A stretch of 64,000 nt of DNA from Ectocarpus siliculosus. Lineage: Eukaryota; Sar; Phaeophyceae; Ectocarpales; Ectocarpaceae. The stretch spans positions 299,041-363,040 of the forward strand of contig FN649730.1 in NCBI GenBank assembly GCA_000310025.1, in the 5' to 3' direction. Positions 10,581 to 22,443 of the stretch are shown here, piece by piece. The first letter of the stretch is position 1. Each line of letters starts with the position of its first letter. Made by a program: the position numbers and the translations under genes. Under the pieces are notes generated by a model, which searched no databases, had not been told where the DNA came from, and saw only the letters and a program-made list of their open reading frames with translations.

Positions 10581-13500
10581 CCGCACTACGTGCGAATCCA
10601 GCCTCGCACTGGGGATTTTCTTCCCTAGACTGCGAGAAGTGTCGTTAGCATGTGAACACAACATTATTTCATGTGTGGTGATCAAACTTGAATGATCCCA
10701 GCGCAATTGTTCGTGGAACGAACTAATGTAGTGTTGTGCACGTCTTTTTGTTTTTTTTTGTTCTGGTGTGGTTATTTGCACGTAATTGTTTGGTGCAGAC
10801 ATCTAAGGCTTCCAATGACTATCGGTCCCTCGCTCTGCATGAAGTATCATCTTTTGTTCACTCACATTCTCGCATGTTCGTATCTGTTGTCTGTCACTTC
10901 CAATATATGTTAATCCATTGCAGTAGCGGATCAGCAAGGGATGAGTCATATTTTCGATAGTGGCCGCTCGCCATACGGGTATATGCGACTAGAAATCATG
11001 CTCTGTTGTCATGCCTGTCTCGCTTACATCTTTCCACCCTCAACACTTGCTTTGTTTCTTGTACCACTGGCATGGTGTCGCATGACCGGGCCTCCTTAAA
11101 ATCGCAGGGTCAAGGCGGAGCTACTTGCCAAGGGCATCCAATGAGAACGCCCCGTCGCGTGGCTTTGCTTCGCGGATTAGAATGCATTCGACGGTTCTGC
11201 GTTTGTATGTAGATGGGCTGCTGCTGTGAAGGCATTAGCGAACATGGATGCGCCCGCGGATACGGGATGCGCAAAACCCGTGATGCAGTGACGTTCCTTT
11301 GTAGCCAAGGACGGATTCCGACAAGACGAAAGACATCAAGGAACCTGGTGTGGTCGACCACCGCGGCAAGGTAGCTTGTGTCGCACGCTGAGCTGACTTT
11401 TCGGGGTCCCGGGGCCTCCACAAATATTCTGGTAGAGAGGCTGTCTTGGCCGAACAGGAATGGCTGGCCCTACCGGAGACATGACATGTAGAGTAGTACC
11501 CCGAAGGACCCGTGTCCTTGTTGTTGACTGCCTTCTTTTGTTGCTGAACAATCACGACGTGGACAAATAGGTGTGTGCTCGTGTGTGAAGTGACTATTTT
11601 GTTCATGTTTTCCTTGCAATTGGAGGGGCGTGCGGAACAGAAACGTAATTTAATGAGGGACGGGTTTTGAGACTAGCCACGGCGTGCCGTGTGCTTTGGA
11701 CTTAAGATGCGCGGGTCGTGGCAACGCGCCGTTGTCTTGTTTGTACCCTCGGATGCGGGGCTGTACCCCTCCCCCCCCCCCTCGGCTTTCACCTCTTTTG
11801 TTTATTGCGGCGCCCGTACTCAGCGCAGGCTTAGCTCTTCGATGAGCCTAGCACCGTTATCACACTCTTGATCCTGAAAGAGAATTTCATGATTTCATGT
11901 AGCGGGGGTGGCTGACTGCGAACCACTGCGATTCAACCACCATTTATTCCGTTGTTCGCTGCTTGTGGGATAGGTTCTAAGTAGGCGGAAGGGGGGGGGT
12001 GGCGTGAGGGAAGTTCGTTTGTTGCTCCTCATGCTGAACGGCACGTCCCTTGTTGGAGTCGGGGGGGGCGGGAGGGGTTCGAAATTGAAGCGGGGGGGGC
12101 ATGCTTGTCCTTGACGGTTATTGCTATTAGAGCACCTTTTGGCCTGGACCAGCTGAGCGTTCTCTCCGTGTGGTGTATTATCGTTCCCGAATGCCGGCCG
12201 CTGGTTGGGGTGCCGTTGTGAATGAGACTGTGAGTTGGACTACTGTAGGTCGTCCTTCAGTGCAGAACCAGTACACAATTCCACGACAGTGGCAGGGGAT
12301 GGACGATCCACGCCCCAGAGCGCAGAACCGCAACAGCAACAAGTCGAGGCTGCGTTGAGCTTTCTGTGCCGCTTTATGAGGACCGCGTTAGTTGCTTGCC
12401 GCTGCTCCTGCTGAACCACAATGAACTGCTGTAGGCTCACCTGTGCGGTGTGCTGTGGTTTCGAAGAGTGGTGCTTTTGGCTGGGCCTCCGTACACCCCA
12501 CCTTTGTTTTGCCTGTCCCGCGGAGAAGCGGGGCAACCTACGTCATCGTTTTGCAAGCATTGGCCTCATCGACGCTATCGTGCGGTATGGTACGAATCAC
12601 AGTCGAACCGACGGTCAACCACGAGGGTTTGATGCCTATCGCACGCTACAGGGTGATTTCGCGAGGGCAAATGAGCACCGATGGCGTATCCCCTCGGCCG
12701 CGAGGCCCGTCCAACATCGTGGGGTGGTGCGTTCGGGGGCGGGCGGCAAATGTTACTGCTGTAACGGAGATACTGGGGTACCTGGTTGTGGCAACGGCGA
12801 CGCGCCAGGCAAAGATTTTGGTGTATTTCTGCCCTTGTGCAGTCGATGCCTTGTAGCGAAGGAACCAGCTCTAGTCCGGTTCGCATTTTTTTTTTTTGCA
12901 AAGCTTCCTTTTTTTGACTGCCGTTTTGGTGTGGTCTCTAGCTGCTCCTGGATAAGCAGGCGTGGAGAGCTCTTGACAGCAGCAGTGCCGGTAGAATCGT
13001 GTCACTGCCCGGCGTAGTGCCGATGATATTGCGGGGTACAGATGAACGTCGTGCCGGCACGACTGATGCTTGCGTTTTTTTCTGTCCCTCGGTTGTTCTT
13101 TTATACTTTGAATAGTGCCGGTCCCGCCATCGTGCTGATGATTTTGTTGGGCATATACCCCTGGGAGAGGAGCTGGAGGTGAAAGAGGGCACTGTTGACA
13201 GCCCTCACTGTAATCTTCGATGTGCTCTAGTGATAGTGTTCCTGTTTAGCAAGCGGCTACCTGCTGGTCCGTGCGTAGGTTTCAACCCAAAAAAGTAGCG
13301 GAGGGAGGGAGTCGACAGAGAAAAAAATGTTTATGTGGAGTATTGATGGTTGTGTGGGCGTAAGGTTGTTCGTCCCATCTTTTCTGGCAGCCAGTCTACA
13401 CACCTTTCGGCGTACCTTTCAGATGGATCACCGGGGGGGGGTCACGATAGTGCAACAAAAAAGATGGACGAGCCGAAGTCTGTGCGGTGGCAGAGCAAGC

Positions 13501-13813
13501 GGGTGAAAATAAAGCAATTGTAGACTATGAGACTCTTTGTAGACAACGCGACGTGGAAAAATTTATCGACGAACGCTCCCAGATATTACAGGGCCGTGGG
13601 TGCAACCATATTGGCACGGAGTGTTGGTTTCACTTCTGTCCTGTGGCGACTTGCATTCGTTTCGTTGGTCATCGTCTCCTTCAACGTTCTTGTGTGCTGA
13701 AGTCCTGTCTCTGACATGATGGTTGTTCGCACACCGACCAAACCCGGCATTAACTGTTCGTTGAACACGTGGCCTTGTTTGTGGAATTGCGTTAGCGACC
13801 TCGCCACCGGCAT
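10581..13813. other. no gene recognised
   Basis: Several frames of 60-198 codons occur (for example 12421-13017 plus and 11110-11421 minus). None shows a known motif, consistent splice borders or a partner exon. G-rich runs lie near 11990 and 12060-12100. Confidence 0.4.
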
Positions 13814-14020
13814 GAATTCAACCGGCCTAGTGCCGGAGTCGTGTGGCTGGCCTCCCTGCAGCAGCTATCGTTCGGGAAAAAATTCAGTAAACCTGTCGAC
13901 GAGGTTGTGTGGTCAGCCTCACTGGAAGAGTTATCGCTCGCGGCTCATTTCACCCAGCCAATCACTGGTATCGCGTGGCCGGCCCCCCTACGGAGTCTGA
14001 CGCGGTTTGGGGTGAGAGCC
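13814..14020 (+). pseudogene. FNIP/LRR-type repeat fragment
   Basis: The frame shows about three repeats of FNIP type, each with a VVW-A-SL--LS core: VVWLASLQQLSFGKKF, VVWSASLEELSLAAHF and IAWPAPLRSLTRFG, joined by -KPVDE- and -QPITG- turns. FNIP repeats normally come in long arrays built on FNQPI-like cores. Here a stop lies directly upstream in the same frame, and related sequence appears frame-shifted before it. The feature is best read as a relic of a larger repeat protein. FNIP-repeat proteins are numerous in brown algae and amoebae. No start, splice partner or flanking domain was found. Confidence 0.5.
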
Positions 14021-15412
14021 TGGTCTGAAGGCGTCTGTACTCTGCAACAGATGCGGCCAGCGCGCTTCTTCCCACGCCAGGGTGGCTGGGGGATTTCATT
14101 GTATTCGCACTTTTGCTTGGTAGACAGGGCTGCGAAGGTAAATATTGTAAGGAGAGACACCACAAGGGTCCTTGCAAGGAGCGACTGCTTGTGGTCAGTG
14201 GCCTTGGCATGGCCGTCCAGATCAACATAGGTGACGAGGGGTGGAACCATCACGAACGCCATGCGTTCGTTGCTGTGAGTTTTGAATCGCCTAGTCCCAC
14301 CCCCTTTGCCTGGTGAACAAAACACAAGAATAATGATCCCTTCGGTTCCAGCTTAGGTATGGGTGTCTGCATAAGTCAATTCGCCACACGAAAATGCTTA
14401 ATATTCAATCTCTCTGCGCCTCAAACCGCAGGTCTAGGGTGTGCCTGTGAGCAAAGAAGCACATCCTTAGGGGTCGCAATACGACGCACGCGAAATACTA
14501 CACCTTTGTTGCGCCACCCAAAAACAAAAACATTACAATTGTATCCAACGGACAATCAAATGCAGTGGACCGCGAATTTCCGGTTACGCTCCTGACAGGC
14601 GCTATCCCTATCAATCGAACCAAGCATCGCCTACATCTATCCGGGAGCGAGGCATCTAGACTATATCCTTCCTTAGCCTCGAACAAATCCATCAGGATCA
14701 TCACACACAAACTTTGCCTGTTGCCACGACGACTCAGCCCCGTTACAGATCAGCCCTATTTTTCGGAGGCGTCGATAACAAAACGCCTTGTGAGCTGTAT
14801 TAATAGTGGCTATCACGCTGAGCTCAATCTTCATTCCACAAAATCGGAGTTCGCTACATAGTCTCCGACCACATCTTCCTGTCTCATCTCAGAGAAAACC
14901 TCGGAAACTCGGGGTTGTGCGGCCGACTCAATGCCTTCGTTTGTTACTTCTACTCTTCGAGAGTTTTGGGTTGGTTCCGAATGTGTCATGCCCTGTTGCA
15001 CCTCAACGTCCATTCATTCCAGATTGTTTCCCCTATCACTCCTGTGTGACAGGAGTTGAGCTCGGCATCGACCGGGTGCCGCCTCGAGATTTAATCGTGT
15101 TACATGTCAGGATATCATGCCCTAGATTATATTTTCATGCAGTTCTTCCTCTACAAAACAAAGCGAGATGCTGCCAGCCCACACGTCGAAACATAATTCT
15201 AATTCTTGCAAAACGAAAAGAGTGAAAACATTACAGCGTTTAGTAACAGAAAACTCCTTGCCCCCGTGCGTTCGGCTCGTTCAAGGTTCAATTTCCGTTG
15301 CCAAACATGAATATTGACGAGATGTTAATCCAATCCCCTGCACGTTCGCTGTCACCCCTGAAATAACCAACCAGTCCTCAATCAACCCCAATCAACGTTC
15401 ACTCGATTCCGT
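14021..15412. other. no gene recognised
   Basis: Scattered frames only; nothing with a motif or credible exon borders. Confidence 0.4.
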
Positions 15413-15576
15413 TCAGTAGTAGTCGGTCTCTTTCGACCAAGGGTCGTCATCGTCACCCCCTCGGTCATCTCCCAACCCTCCGCTCTCAGCGCTACCCCGC
15501 CTGCTACGGCTTCCTCCACCGTCGCCGTCTTCCTCGTCGTACTTGCCCCCGGCCTGGCGCAACATCATCAAGATGG
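15413..15576 (-). CDS. acidic C-terminal exon of an unidentified minus-strand gene
   Basis: Reading from an acceptor at 15577 (ACAACCAAAG), the frame encodes AILMMLRQAGGKYDEEDGD, a Gly/Ser/Arg stretch, then a run of aspartates and WSKETDYY, ending in TGA at 15413-15415. The composition and the clean stop look like a real acidic protein tail. It is the next plausible minus-strand exon downstream of the UNC119-like gene (last placed exon 17504-17640) and could be its terminal exon. However, the phases do not join directly (the UNC119 exon ends in phase 0; this one needs one carried base), so an intermediate exon would be required. UNC119 proteins usually end soon after the MHNKA motif. Alternatively it ends a separate gene. 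Confidence 0.35.
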
Positions 15577-17503
15577 CTTTGGTTGTAAGACGTAATGCAA
15601 AAACCGCATTCTAGCCGTTTACGAGAATGGGCTCAAGTTCTGGTACTTTGGGCATACATTTCACGATTGTAGCCGCCAAAATCTCAAATGGCGGCCGAAT
15701 CAACAACAGCCCCACCGGTATTTATGGTGTCCAATTAACCTCCCGCAGATGGTGTCGTTTCGAACTTTTGGGCAATCTGCCTAGAGAACGAACATACGTG
15801 TCTGAGTCATCGAAGGCCCAGTAGAGTCTCCTAACTCGACAGGGTCAAGGTATGAAGAATCTTCTTGGCGGGGCAGATTCACAGGCATAATATCCACATT
15901 TTTCGGAGTCTTGGTCTTTTCTTCGTAAGTTAAAACATGATTTCCGTTCATATCGTTATCTTGCACGGAATTCGCTCCGCAAGGCGAGACAAGGAAGGTT
16001 CCCTCCCCCGTGTGCGCGCCCATGCATGACTCACCTTTTGCTCGCCGCCGTTGTTGTTGTGGTTTCGGTCGCCGCCCTCTTCGCTTCCATCGCCACTGCA
16101 ACCCCCCTCCTCTTCATCTTCGGGACATCAGCAGCAACAGGAGCGAGTAGTATAGGGATTTGTCAACGCAGTCAACGGCGTTCGCAGAGAGGCCACGTTT
16201 CACTCGTTTCAAAGTGCAAATACGTTTGGATAGCAAAGCAGCGAGCAACATCACAGTCATCTCCAACTACATCTACAAATACATTAAACGACGATAGCAG
16301 CAACAACCATAACAAACTCAGCAAACCCATCACATGGCGCACGAAGCATACGCAAAGTGATGGGGGGCGAAAAAGAAGTTAGGCTTAGCACCTATAACAA
16401 CAGGCCGGAACAAAGATGTAAAGGACGACAACCTGCCGCTGCTTCGGGAGCCCTCCAGGTGTGGCGCAATATCGAAGCACCAATAATGTACATAACACCT
16501 GTGCAGTTCCACGTTGACTGCAGTAAACAGGCCCACAACCGGCGGTACGGTACTGCGAAACCTATGGTGACATTCGCGCAACTGGTGACATGTAAGGATT
16601 CGTAGGGCACGCTGTTCGTGGACTGAGTGTACTCTTCCGATTGAGAGGGCTGAGGGTGCACCGAATACTACGCATTCTGTCTCAAGGCACCAGGGAGGAG
16701 ATATTTCTCGACATCGACACTCACCAGAATCGTATTTTGACGCCTGTTTCTTTGTCCCCTTGGCCCCCGCATACCGGTCCTGTTCAATGGGAATGCCAGG
16801 TAGGGGAGGACCGTAGCGGTTGTTCGCAAGAACTTCGTGTTACGAGACAGGCATCAATTTCTTGAACTGATCTGAACCCCTTAACTACCACACATTAAGT
16901 GATATTGCTTGGCGCAGCTCGTGATCAGCCATGTACGTCGCGCCTTTATGTTCCCCCCAAGGACGACCGGCTTGCAACCGCGGGCCAGGCGTTATAAACA
17001 TCCCGATGTGACAATGGGCAGCAAAACCCAACCACGAACACCACGCATCGATCGGGCCTCTGGTCAATCTTGACGATAACCCCCATCGAAAGGAACCTTG
17101 AAGCAAACATACCTGGGGTATTGGTTACGGTGGTGGTAGATGTTGACACAGCTCAAGCGTGGCAATGAGCCCGTCACTTGTCTATCTAGTCTGCGAGCGT
17201 ACTGGACCGCTGGAGCCGAGAGCGGCTGCTCGTATTCCGGCTTGCCCATACCACCAACCCATAAACTACATTCACACGTGCATATCCCTCTGAGCTTCGA
17301 ATGCCCACTGAACACGACCTTGTCGCGCTGAACGCGACCTTGTCCGCGCACGCTACATTTGTTTGCGGTAAGGTCTTCTTTGACGTATTGCGTAATAGCA
17401 AAGGAGGTATCGTGAGCTTTATACGAGCGTTGTTCATGCAAATAGCATAGGGTAGCGCAGGAGGCGGGGCGCTGTCGTTGGAGCAATAGAAGAAGAAGCT
17501 CAC
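15577..17503. other. no gene recognised
   Basis: Frames around 15781-16101 (minus) and 16392-16661 (minus) are open but carry no recognised motif. A missing exon of the UNC119-like gene could lie here. Confidence 0.35.
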
Positions 17504-20500
17504 CTCGTAGCTCTTTTTAGCCTGGGCGGTGTCCTCAGGGACGTACTTGTAGCTGGCCTTGTTGTGCATGATGAGCTCGTCATCCACAAAGTAAAAGCTG
17601 TCCGACTTGGTCTCAAACGGGTTTGCTATCATTTCTTCGACTTTGTTGTGGTGATGTTTTTTATCGTTGTGTTGGCGAAAACATGGCGGTGGAAGGGTTA
17701 CGAAAGAGGATGTTAGCAAGTCGGGAACATCGAACAGGAAAACGTCACAATGTTTTCTTGTCCTAGATGCTAAGAACTCTCAAACAGCAAACATGTCTCG
17801 GTCAGGAGTTGATTGGAGCGTGGATGTGCTAGACGATGGTTCCCTACAGTGACATTTGACATAGAAAAATAGGAACAACATGCAACCTTAACCTTCCCAC
17901 CCAAGCTGGGATCGGTTGGGCAATACTCCGGTATACGGCTCGAGGCAGTTTTTTCGTAAGGTTCCTTCCAAGAATAAACCTTTTAAAAGCAATACCGCTC
18001 CCCCTAAAATCCTCAAAATCCCCCATGACGCGGGGAAATCGGCAACACTGGACGCTATGGAGACACCGCACAGCAGCGCCAACAACAACAACAACAACAA
18101 CTACGACGACGACAGAAACAACGATGCACTCACTTAGGTCCTCGTCAAGCGGAGGAACCTGGTAGACCGCGTCCCAAGTGTTCGTGCTCGCAGGGATGCA
18201 AAAGCCGAACCCAAAATCGTAGCTCTTGACCAACTAGTTGTTTGGTTCAGAATACGAGCAACGTGCAAGGGCAGGAAGCCAGGTCAGTGTTAGAATGTAC
18301 GTAGGTGATATCGGAAAAGACATGCGCAAGGAAATCGTATGCCTTCGCGGACAACACGCATACTCGGGTTGGTGTCCGTTACTCTGTTCATTCGTCAATA
18401 ATGGCAGCGCGTCTACGCATTCTAGCCGTTTGCCGCACGAGTCAACCACTAAACAGCATAACGGGAAAACATGAAAAACCAACGCGGTTACCTTCTCTGC
18501 AAAGTATGAAAGGTCGCACGGAGTAGTTTCACAGGCGATGGACACCTTCTCCGTCTCTTTGACATTTGATTTACAGAGCACTCGTGATGGGTCACCATAT
18601 GATCGAACGGTGCTATCTAAACGTTGGATTGCCAACAATTCGGGGATCTAATCCCGGCATGGCATTGCCGATGATGAGAAACTGCTTGTTGTGAGCACGC
18701 ACACTCGACTAAACAATTGACGAGGAAAACAGGATAGCTTGACACTTTTCGTGAAAAAATTACCCAGAGGAACTACAGTATGTACAGCTGTGACCCTGGA
18801 TCGTAGAAATTTCAGCAGAGAAAGCAAGACCGTGCGGTCGGAATATGCTATACACGTTTCAATAGACTAGGTGACAAGCGGTGCAGTTGATAAGCGCGCA
18901 ACCGTCTGGCGCTTGAGCGTGCGTTGGAACCACGGCCACTGCCAAGTCACACGAGCTGGGATTGTTCCCGCGCTGTGTCCAACCAAAGTTTAGGGTGTAT
19001 ATTTTCGTGAGCACACACAACGTTCGGTTTCAACGTTGACGACCGAACGAAAAAACAGTTTGTTTCTCGCGAGTGCAGAAAAAACAACGAAACCTCCTGT
19101 TTGATCTTCCTCGTGTGTGACCCCGGCTGGGGTGTAAAAGAACAAACCGGACATGTTAAAAATCGACGTCCAGAAGAAATGGCATGGCGCACATTCCTAC
19201 GCCAGATGACACGTTGCACAAACGACATGTTAGAAAATCATGCTTATTAAGGCCGAAATAATGCAAAATATCACCCGCGTTTGTAGTTATTTTGTTTGTG
19301 TTCGCCCGATCTCTCGGACCCATGGATTCACGATTACGCCCCCCACACCTTCGCTACGCTTTGCTACGCTTTGCTACGCTTTGCTACGCTTTGCTACGCT
19401 TCGCACAAAACTTACGGTTTCCCTTGAAAACGACCCCTCCTTACCTGGTCTCGAAAGTAGTGTCTCTCCACCATTCTAAAGTTTGGTACCTCCTGCTCTC
19501 CCACGGAAAACACCAGTGACGTCTGCCCATCCCGACCAACAATCAATCAAGAACAACAAGGTCATACGAAGGGATTGTGAGGTTTTGGAATACGTTTTTC
19601 TAGATCCAGTTTATTTTGACATGTACAGGGGTTTTACTGATGGCGCGGGAGGATGAATCACGTGGAAAACGTGATATATCAGGGAGGTCAGCATGCTATC
19701 GACCTTTCAGCACGGAGACGAACAGTAGAGCGCTTCCATGCAACCACTAGACCGGGCGTTCGGCAATCGGTGGCCCGCCAAAGCGAATGTCCCCGAACAC
19801 TCGAATGCATGGCCGCTATAGTACAAACGCAGCTCTATATAACGGTTCTGGAAGGCTCAAAACACCCTGGTCTCCACCCGGACCTTGGTGCTATGCCGGA
19901 TGAAGTGCGAAGAGTTTCTCTGTCTAAGCACTCCCGATTTCTTGGATTGTCAAGAATGACAAGTACTGGCTAGCGGAGGACACGACAACAGATAGAAAGG
20001 TTGGTGAGTGCCACCCCAGTAGGAGCTCACTTGTATCGACGGTAACCGAAGAACATCTTCCGAAAACTCGTACTTGATGAGGCGGTACGCGTTCTCGTCC
20101 AGGCTGCCCAAGTCGAGGTCAAGGTCAATCGGAGGCGGGTAGTCCCGCCCCACCTATAGTATCATTTGGTACACAACAACAGTTGTTGCTGTTGCTGTTT
20201 CTCATGAAAACTCAAGGAAAAAATGGGCTAGTGTTCAAACTCGGCTCACGAAAAGAGCGCCCGAAAACCGTATGTTCGCATCGACGTCAAGCGACACTCG
20301 TCACAACGTAGCTTGTTCGGTGGTTGAGTCAGACATGGCGTGTCCTTTGCCAAAAGTTAGCATCGTAACGTCCTGTTGGTCTCGTTGCGAGTACAGTGGT
20401 GATAATGGCGCTGGTCCCACATGTTTGCAGGGTTCACGGGTTTTCGTGTAACGCTTCGTTTAAACACACCAATCGCGCGCGTAGCCAACGAAAAGTGCCT

Positions 20501-22115
20501 CGATGAAACAAGGAGGAGGGCATAGTCTCTCACAGTCTTCCGCAGCATTCTAGAAATCGCGCATAACACGGCCAAGATGTTCGAGAGCCTCATCTCTGTT
20601 CGTGCAAGCTTGGCGCTAGCAATGTGCTTTCGCATTTCAGCTCGATTCTCACCATGAAAATTATGTTCTTGGTAACATAATCGCTGATGGTAAACTCGAG
20701 AAACTCGATCTGGTATTTGTTCGCGGAGAGCGCGCACAAAAAATCTGAAACCATCACGCGCGAAAGAGGCAAGGGGTCATGTTGCATGCGAGCAGGTATC
20801 GATAACGATTGATTTAATCAGAGATGGTGCGACCACTAGTGGACAAGACTAACACAGCCTTCAGTGTCACAATGAGTCCAGGCTGCGTAGTACTCGCTTT
20901 CATCTTTTCACAGCTGTTCGGAGTCTATGGCGTTCTTCGGTCCAATGAACATGTGCCCATTATCCTTATTATCTTTAATACTGTAGGTGAAGGGGTGTCA
21001 TAGTGGAATCAACCTGCCCCCAACGGCAGTGGCATAATGGAATGTGTTCGAATCTCCGCTGCATACACGAAATCAAATTTGTGACGAGGAAGAACATACT
21101 CAACTCTCCTTTGACACTTCGCAGTAATGTCAGCGTTCCGCTGCATACACGAGATCGAAGTTGTGGTGAGGCAGAGCATGCTCAACTCTCGTGTGACACT
21201 TCATGGCAAAGGGCGGTTTTCCTGACAAATGTGCCCGCTGTTCCTGGATCGAAAGCCGCATTCATGGAGTGGTTGACGGACAGACCGAGCGACGATGTTT
21301 GTGTGGTGTCGCCGCACCGACAATCTAGGTAAAGTATCATGATAAACGAGCGGCGTTGCCCACGCGGTAAATGTGAATTGACATTGCTTATTTTCTTCCA
21401 CAACGCACGGCGGCGATTTTTTCCGTGGATTTTGTTCGTCCACCTCTATCTCCGTTGTACATAGACAGTCTTTCAGAGCAAGCTCTTTACAACCGCCCGG
21501 GTTGATGCCATGACATCTATGCGCTGCAAGGAAATCAGCACATCCCCTGTCCCGCCCCCCGTGTGTAGTCCTTGGTTGGTGCTACATATGTAAGCATGTG
21601 TGTGTGGGCGGCTGTGTACTGTTGGATGTGTGTCCCGGATACATGCATGCGTGATGTGACGTGCCATGTCGTGCGATCCGATTTGCTTGGCTGCCTTTGG
21701 GGAAATGTATCCGCCTTGTTGATTGCCCTCATGTTCTACTCGTTAGGTACTATCAAGCATCGCATCTGCAGGAGCGATGTTGTGGCGCTGCTTTCATGCT
21801 AGGCCGACAAGGACAACAGTCAACACCCTTTGACCGCTTGGACCCTTGAACAAGCTACAATATACCTGCGATGTTCACAGAAGCGTTGAATGAGACCATC
21901 CTGCAGTACTGAACGTGACGGCACGGGGTTCGGTGGCGGTGCTTCGTATCTATCGCTCGACGAAGACACAGTCCCTTAGAGCTTGGAATTGCAGTCGGAT
22001 CTTTAAACCAGCCTCGTGTGATTGCATACATACCTTTGCTTGGCTTGGTGAACTGTAAAACGTCAGCAGGGCAGACCCGAGGAAAAGATCTTGGCGATCT
22101 GGGAGACGAAGACAT
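17504..22115 (-). CDS. UNC119-family lipid-binding chaperone (GMP-PDE delta fold)
   Basis: Six exons in frame: 22034-22115, 20653-20744, 20031-20153, 18492-18554, 18134-18233, 17504-17640. UNC119 proteins bind N-myristoylated cargo in a beta-sandwich and deliver it to membranes, notably cilia, releasing it to ARL GTPases. Family signatures are clear: [14 protein letters not shown] then [14 protein letters not shown] near the N-terminus, [32 protein letters not shown], and [19 protein letters not shown] followed by [11 protein letters not shown]. The start is Met at 22115 (context AAAACCATGT), giving [11 protein letters not shown]. Exon 4 is the weakest: where relatives have RMIERHYFR, this has DLSYFAEK, so it may be mis-placed or diverged. 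The last placed exon ends at a donor in phase 0 after KKSYE; the true C-terminus is not located. It is divergent to the FET-like gene, 328 bp apart. Confidence 0.85.
19350..19401. repeat. 10-bp tandem repeat, about five units
   Basis: TTTGCTACGC-type units repeat from 19350 to 19401, with the first and last units carrying TTCG instead of TTTG. The repeat lies inside the long intron between UNC119-like exons 3 and 4. Confidence 0.85.
21056..21206. repeat. two diverged copies of an ~85-bp direct repeat
   Basis: The segments starting CCGCTGCATACACGA near 21056 and 21141 both continue through a CTCAACTCTC block to TGACACTTC. A tRNA-like pair (TGGCATAATGG and GTTCGAATC) lies just upstream at about 21031-21055. 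All of it is within intron 1 of the UNC119-like gene. Confidence 0.6.
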
Positions 22116-22443
22116 GGTTTTCGTGAAACCCAGCAGCTGTCACCACCGCAAGTGCGCACTACTAGCTTCCGTGGCGAGGTGTAGCGACTGCTGCCTCGCT
22201 TTTAACCTTTCCACAAGGCGCGGCAGCTGCCACATATGGATATGACCGAGGATAGAGGCACCGCTGACGGTTTCGCAGAAAATACGACGAGAGGCGGAAG
22301 GCGTGCGTCTCGCGGACAGGTTGGTCCGATTCTGCGGTGCCCCGTGGCTTGCCGTCGCGCTCTTGTTGTGGGTGTGCTCGCACACGCACATCGTCTCTCA
22401 CACCCTAGACGCCGTCGCAAATCCCTTTGCTCTTCGCTAAAAC
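22116..22443. promoter_or_regulatory. 328-bp divergent intergenic region, probable bidirectional promoter
   Basis: This interval separates the start codon of the UNC119-like gene (22115, minus) from that of the FET-like gene (22444, plus). It must contain both 5' UTRs and core promoters if the two starts are right. No TATA box is evident at a convincing position. A shared promoter is inferred from spacing only. Confidence 0.45.

Noticed and set aside
12421-13017. 198-codon plus-strand frame as a gene
   Set aside because: It is Cys/Arg-rich with no recognised motif, no partner exons, and a competing open frame on the same strand. Long chance frames are common at this base composition.
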